Below, piece after piece: positions 5,814 through 7,597 of a stretch of 7,597 nucleotides of DNA. The DNA is from Patescibacteria group bacterium (GTDB lineage Bacteria; Patescibacteria; Microgenomatia; Daviesbacterales; UBA10151). A program made the translations under genes and the position numbers. The number at the start of each line of letters is the position of its first letter. The first letter of the stretch is position 1. The stretch covers positions 1-7,597 of the forward strand of contig JAMCTD010000045.1 in NCBI GenBank assembly GCA_023380995.1, given 5' to 3'. Under the pieces are notes generated by a model. That model saw nothing but the letters and a program-made list of their open reading frames with translations. It did not search any database and was not told the origin of the DNA.

Positions 5814-6440
5814 CTGTTTTTTAAGTGTTTGTTGTATATCTTCCTTATTTGTTGGTTCCAACATTCGTTTGAGTTCGAGATCTTTCGAAACATCAATATT
5901 GTTTTTCTTGAGAAGCAGGATTAGTAACTCAATAGATTTTGTGATTTCTTCCTCAGCAATTGTGTTTATGTGCAAGTCAATCTCGTCTCGTAAATCATCA
6001 ATCTTTGCAGCACGATTTTGAGATATTAATACAATAATGGCCAAAAAAATCGCCTCCAATGAAACAATCATTGTTAACAAACCAAAAGGAAAGGGGTCAA
6101 AAATACGAATAGCTGGGATATGTCCAGTATTTATTAATATCCAACTAAAAAACCACAGGGCATTTATGGTAAGAAAGCCCACGCTTCCCAAACGAGATGT
6201 CATCAAATCGGCAAGTTTCTCTGTTGGTGACCTATCAATGTTTGCATGTGCTTCAAAACTCTCAATTGTTCTTTTTCTACTTTTAAATCGGCGTCGAAAT
6301 GCTGCCGGATCATGAAGAGGTGTGAGGTTTTGGTCGTGGTTAGATTGAGAAAAATCTCCTGATTGTCTGAGTCTGAGGAATTTGGTATTAAAACAATTTT
6401 GCCTTTGGAGATTTACGTGTGTATTTCCAATACCCCACAA
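5805..6440 (-). CDS. DUF1003 membrane protein, start codon doubtful
   Basis: DUF1003 family, small membrane proteins of unknown function. The conserved part begins near ANIDRSPTEKLADLMTSRLG (66-85), then helix one GFLTINALWFFSWILIN (88-104), the hallmark FDPFPFGLLT (114-123), helix two IVSLEAIFLAIIVLIS (125-140), QNRAAKIDDLRDEIDLHI (141-158) and a charged helical C-terminus. The longest frame starts at TTG 6440, directly after an in-frame TGA, and overlaps the preceding gene by 53 bases. Residues 1-40 then look like out-of-frame translation of that gene rather than true DUF1003 sequence. No ATG, GTG or TTG occurs in frame between 6440 and Met80, which is inside the domain. So either TTG 6440 is used, or initiation is non-canonical, or a +1 frameshift joins the two genes. 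The gene ends in TAA. It is probably co-transcribed with the gene at 6388-6774. Confidence 0.8.
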   Translation of the reverse strand: MWGIGNTHVNLQRQNCFNTKFLRLRQSGDFSQSNHDQNLTPLHDPAAFRRRFKSRKRTIESFEAHANIDRSPTEKLADLMTSRLGSVGFLTINALWFFSWILINTGHIPAIRIFDPFPFGLLTMIVSLEAIFLAIIVLISQNRAAKIDDLRDEIDLHINTIAEEEITKSIELLILLLKKNNIDVSKDLELKRMLEPTNKEDIQQTLKKQIG

Positions 6441-6774
6441 TCAGAGGAAGAATAAATGTAAGAGCATAATAGAGAAATACATCCGGTTTATAGTAGGTAT
6501 TCCCAGTCTTTAATAGTTGTACAAGGAATACAAAATCAAGCGTGATAGCCATGAGTGTCCATATCAAGCCTGTTCCAAAATAACACATAAGTTCTGGGCG
6601 TTTTATCTTTTTTACGAGTACCCAAACAGTAAGGATTGTAGCAAAAGGAGTAATTATCCAGCCGATATATTCTTTTGGAACTATAAAAAAAAGAACAAAC
6701 CCCGCAATGTATCCGATAAGCCACAGAGTAAAACCCCAAAAAAGCATTGATTTAACTTTCTCTTTTACTGACAT
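6388..6774 (-). CDS. Four-helix membrane protein, function unknown
   Basis: 128 residues with four predicted helices: about 10-31 (LFWGFTLWLIGYIAGFVLFF), 37-56 (IGWIITPFATILTVWVLV), 67-88 (GTGLIWTLMAITLDFVFLVQ) and 98-117 (DVFLYYALTFILPLIVGYW), with a basic tail KYTRKSPKAKLF. The Trp-Thr-Leu-x-Ala-x-x-x-Asp pattern in helix three and the YYKPDVFLYYALTF segment look conserved, and similar proteins are, to my memory, found as unnamed hypotheticals in Patescibacteria and archaea; I cannot assign a role. ATG 6774 is supported by an extended -10 box (TGATATAGT) ending 6 bases before it. First gene of a two-gene minus-strand unit with DUF1003, which it overlaps by 53 bases. Its last codons are TTT TAA, relevant to the frameshift question. 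Confidence 0.75.
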   Translation of the reverse strand: MSVKEKVKSMLFWGFTLWLIGYIAGFVLFFIVPKEYIGWIITPFATILTVWVLVKKIKRPELMCYFGTGLIWTLMAITLDFVFLVQLLKTGNTYYKPDVFLYYALTFILPLIVGYWKYTRKSPKAKLF

Positions 6775-6780
6775 ATATTT

Positions 6781-6809
6781 ACTATATCAAAAACGTCATT
6801 TTGTTACAA
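6781..6809 (-). promoter_or_regulatory. Extended -10 promoter of the membrane protein/DUF1003 pair
   Basis: Minus strand: TTGTAA (6809-6804, 4 of 6), 17 bases, TATAGT (6786-6781, 5 of 6) preceded by TGA (6789-6787), giving an extended -10. Six bases then separate it from the ATG, so the expected transcript begins at or very near the start codon. Confidence 0.6.
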
Positions 6810-6811
6810 TA

Positions 6812-6842
6812 AATCATAGGAAAACACTCATTATTTATGATT
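6812..6842. repeat. Inverted repeat AATCATA-17-TATGATT, possible operator
   Basis: Perfect 7-bp arms (6812-6818 and 6836-6842) with a 17-base spacer, placed between the two divergent promoters and 2 bases upstream of the minus-strand -35. The symmetry and position suit a regulator binding site, but AT-rich arms of 7 bases can arise by chance. Confidence 0.35.
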
Positions 6843-6884
6843 CTCCAATAAGGAATATAAACAGTTAGATGTATACAAAAAGAG

Positions 6885-6909
6885 AAGACAGGCATCAAGC
6901 TGATATAAT
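6885..6909 (+). promoter_or_regulatory. Extended -10 promoter of zupT
   Basis: TGA TATAAT (6901-6909), a perfect extended -10, ends 6 bases before ATG 6916, so the mRNA is predicted to be leaderless. The best upstream box is AAGACA (6885-6890, 4 of 6) at a short 13-base spacing. The extended -10 makes a strong -35 less necessary. Confidence 0.65.
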
Positions 6910-6915
6910 AAACAG

Positions 6916-7597
6916 ATGAATTTAGGTCAAATTATTATTCCTTTTCTCCTCACTCTACTTGCAGGTCTGTCAACAGTCGCTGGAAGCCTTATCTTTCTAT
7001 CCCACGCTTTTTGTAAAAGAAAAATTGGATATTTCCTCGGATTATCAGCAGGGGTGATGATTTATCTTTCATTCGTTGAACTCCTTCCTTATTCAATAAA
7101 GGGGATAGGATTTCTCAGTGCCAATGTATACTTTTTTATTGGAGTTATAGCCATGGCTTTAGTCGACTTTTTTCTTCCTCATCATTGCCTAGAAGAAAGA
7201 ATCTGCCGCAAACAAAAGATCATTGATCAAAGACTTCTTTCAACCGGACTCGTGGTAACGATAGGACTTATCATTCACAACTTCCCAGAAGGTATGGCGG
7301 TATTTCTTAGTTCATTTACCAATGTAAGGCTGGGTGTGTTACTGGCAATTGCCATTGCAATTCACAATATTCCTGAAGGTATTGCAGTTGCCGCTCCTAT
7401 TTATTACTCGACTCAAGATAAAGGCAAAGCGGTAAAATACGCTTTTATTTCAGGTATGGCCGAACCACTGGGAGCAATCATTGCCTATTTACTTTTAAAA
7501 CCATATTTAAATCAAAACATTCTTTCCTATATCTTTGCTCTTGTGGCAGGAATCATGGTTTATATAAGCTTTGATGAACTGCTTCCTGCTAGTTTTA
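6916..7597 (+). CDS. zupT: ZupT-like ZIP metal transporter, 3' end cut by window edge
   Basis: ZIP-family divalent-metal importer (zinc, often also iron, manganese or cobalt) of the inner membrane. 227 codons are visible and the frame is still open at the window end; about 30-40 residues should be missing. Hallmarks: HNFPEGMAVF (121-130) in helix four and HNIPEGIAVA (150-159) in helix five, the paired His/Asn/Glu metal-site motifs of ZupT; SFVELLP (52-58) in helix two and SFDELLP (218-224) in a late helix; and SGMAEPLGA (179-187). The loop after helix three carries LPHHCLEERIC (88-97), a His/Cys-rich stretch at a position where ZIPs often hold a metal-sensing loop. ATG 6916 follows an extended -10 by six bases with no room for a ribosome site. 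Divergent from the minus-strand membrane gene pair and sharing a 141-base promoter region with it. Confidence 0.92.
   Translation, partial: MNLGQIIIPFLLTLLAGLSTVAGSLIFLSHAFCKRKIGYFLGLSAGVMIYLSFVELLPYSIKGIGFLSANVYFFIGVIAMALVDFFLPHHCLEERICRKQKIIDQRLLSTGLVVTIGLIIHNFPEGMAVFLSSFTNVRLGVLLAIAIAIHNIPEGIAVAAPIYYSTQDKGKAVKYAFISGMAEPLGAIIAYLLLKPYLNQNILSYIFALVAGIMVYISFDELLPASF

Noticed and set aside
6037..6315. Plus-strand open frame opposite the DUF1003 gene
   Set aside because: It lies wholly within the conserved DUF1003 coding region on the other strand; composition is basic and without a recognisable motif.
6441..6467. TGA recoded as an amino acid, which would give the DUF1003 gene an ATG start at 6467
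   Set aside because: Reading TGA 6441-6443 as sense would allow it, and none of the eight complete genes ends in TGA. But no gene here contains an internal TGA over frames up to 482 codons, which a recoded AT-rich genome should show often. The standard code fits.
1..7597. CRISPR array, tRNA or rRNA gene, insertion sequence, integrase
   Set aside because: No regularly spaced direct repeats, no cloverleaf or rRNA-like sequence, and no transposase or recombinase motif was seen on either strand.

Overview
AT-rich bacterial window with two parts. Bases 1-3164 are a plus-strand, tightly packed gene cluster of phage-defence type. The rest is ordinary accessory or household DNA: a small anchored protein, a methyltransferase, several membrane proteins and a zinc-family transporter, separated by short gaps that hold apparent gene wreckage. 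The host cannot be fixed from the sequence. No gene start has a clear Shine-Dalgarno, but several minus-strand genes and the transporter have sigma70-like boxes placed so that the transcript would begin at, or within a base or so of, the start codon (leaderless). TTGACA/TATAAT-type boxes argue against a typical Bacteroidota promoter (TAnnTTTG). A small-genome lineage such as Patescibacteria is my preferred guess (about 50%), with Bacteroidota second, particularly for the defence part, which may be transferred.

Region by region: (1) 3-1097, an RloA/AbiLi-type ATPase, cut by the window edge inside its Walker A motif; 1106-1708, an RloB/AbiLii-type Toprim protein; 1716-3164, an AlbA_2 (Schlafen-type) domain protein. 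Gaps are 8 and 7 bases, so this looks like one transcript. RloA+RloB is a known pair (AbiL-type, R-M-linked orfs); the AlbA_2 protein as a tightly attached third member is the novel-looking part, and the RloB copy carries Asn where the family has the motif-I glutamate of the Toprim fold. (2) 3165-3406, two tiny hairpins and an antisense coding remnant. (3) 3407-4114, a single-pass membrane-anchored protein of unknown function. (4) 4115-4312, another antisense remnant with an internal stop. (5) 4313-5149 (minus), a class I SAM-dependent methyltransferase, and 5309-5614 (minus), a three-helix small membrane protein. (6) 5615-5804, a promoter and a possible plus-strand remnant. (7) 6388-6774 and 5805-6440 (minus), a four-helix membrane protein overlapping a DUF1003 protein that lacks a convincing start codon. 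(8) 6775-6915, a divergent promoter region with mirrored extended -10 boxes and an inverted repeat. (9) 6916 to the window end, a ZupT-like ZIP metal transporter cut by the window edge.

If the left cluster works as a unit, RloA would be the ATP-driven sensor or scaffold, RloB the nuclease-like effector (possibly altered or inactive here) and the AlbA_2 protein an additional nucleic-acid-acting or regulatory partner. This last assignment is inference from order and spacing only.
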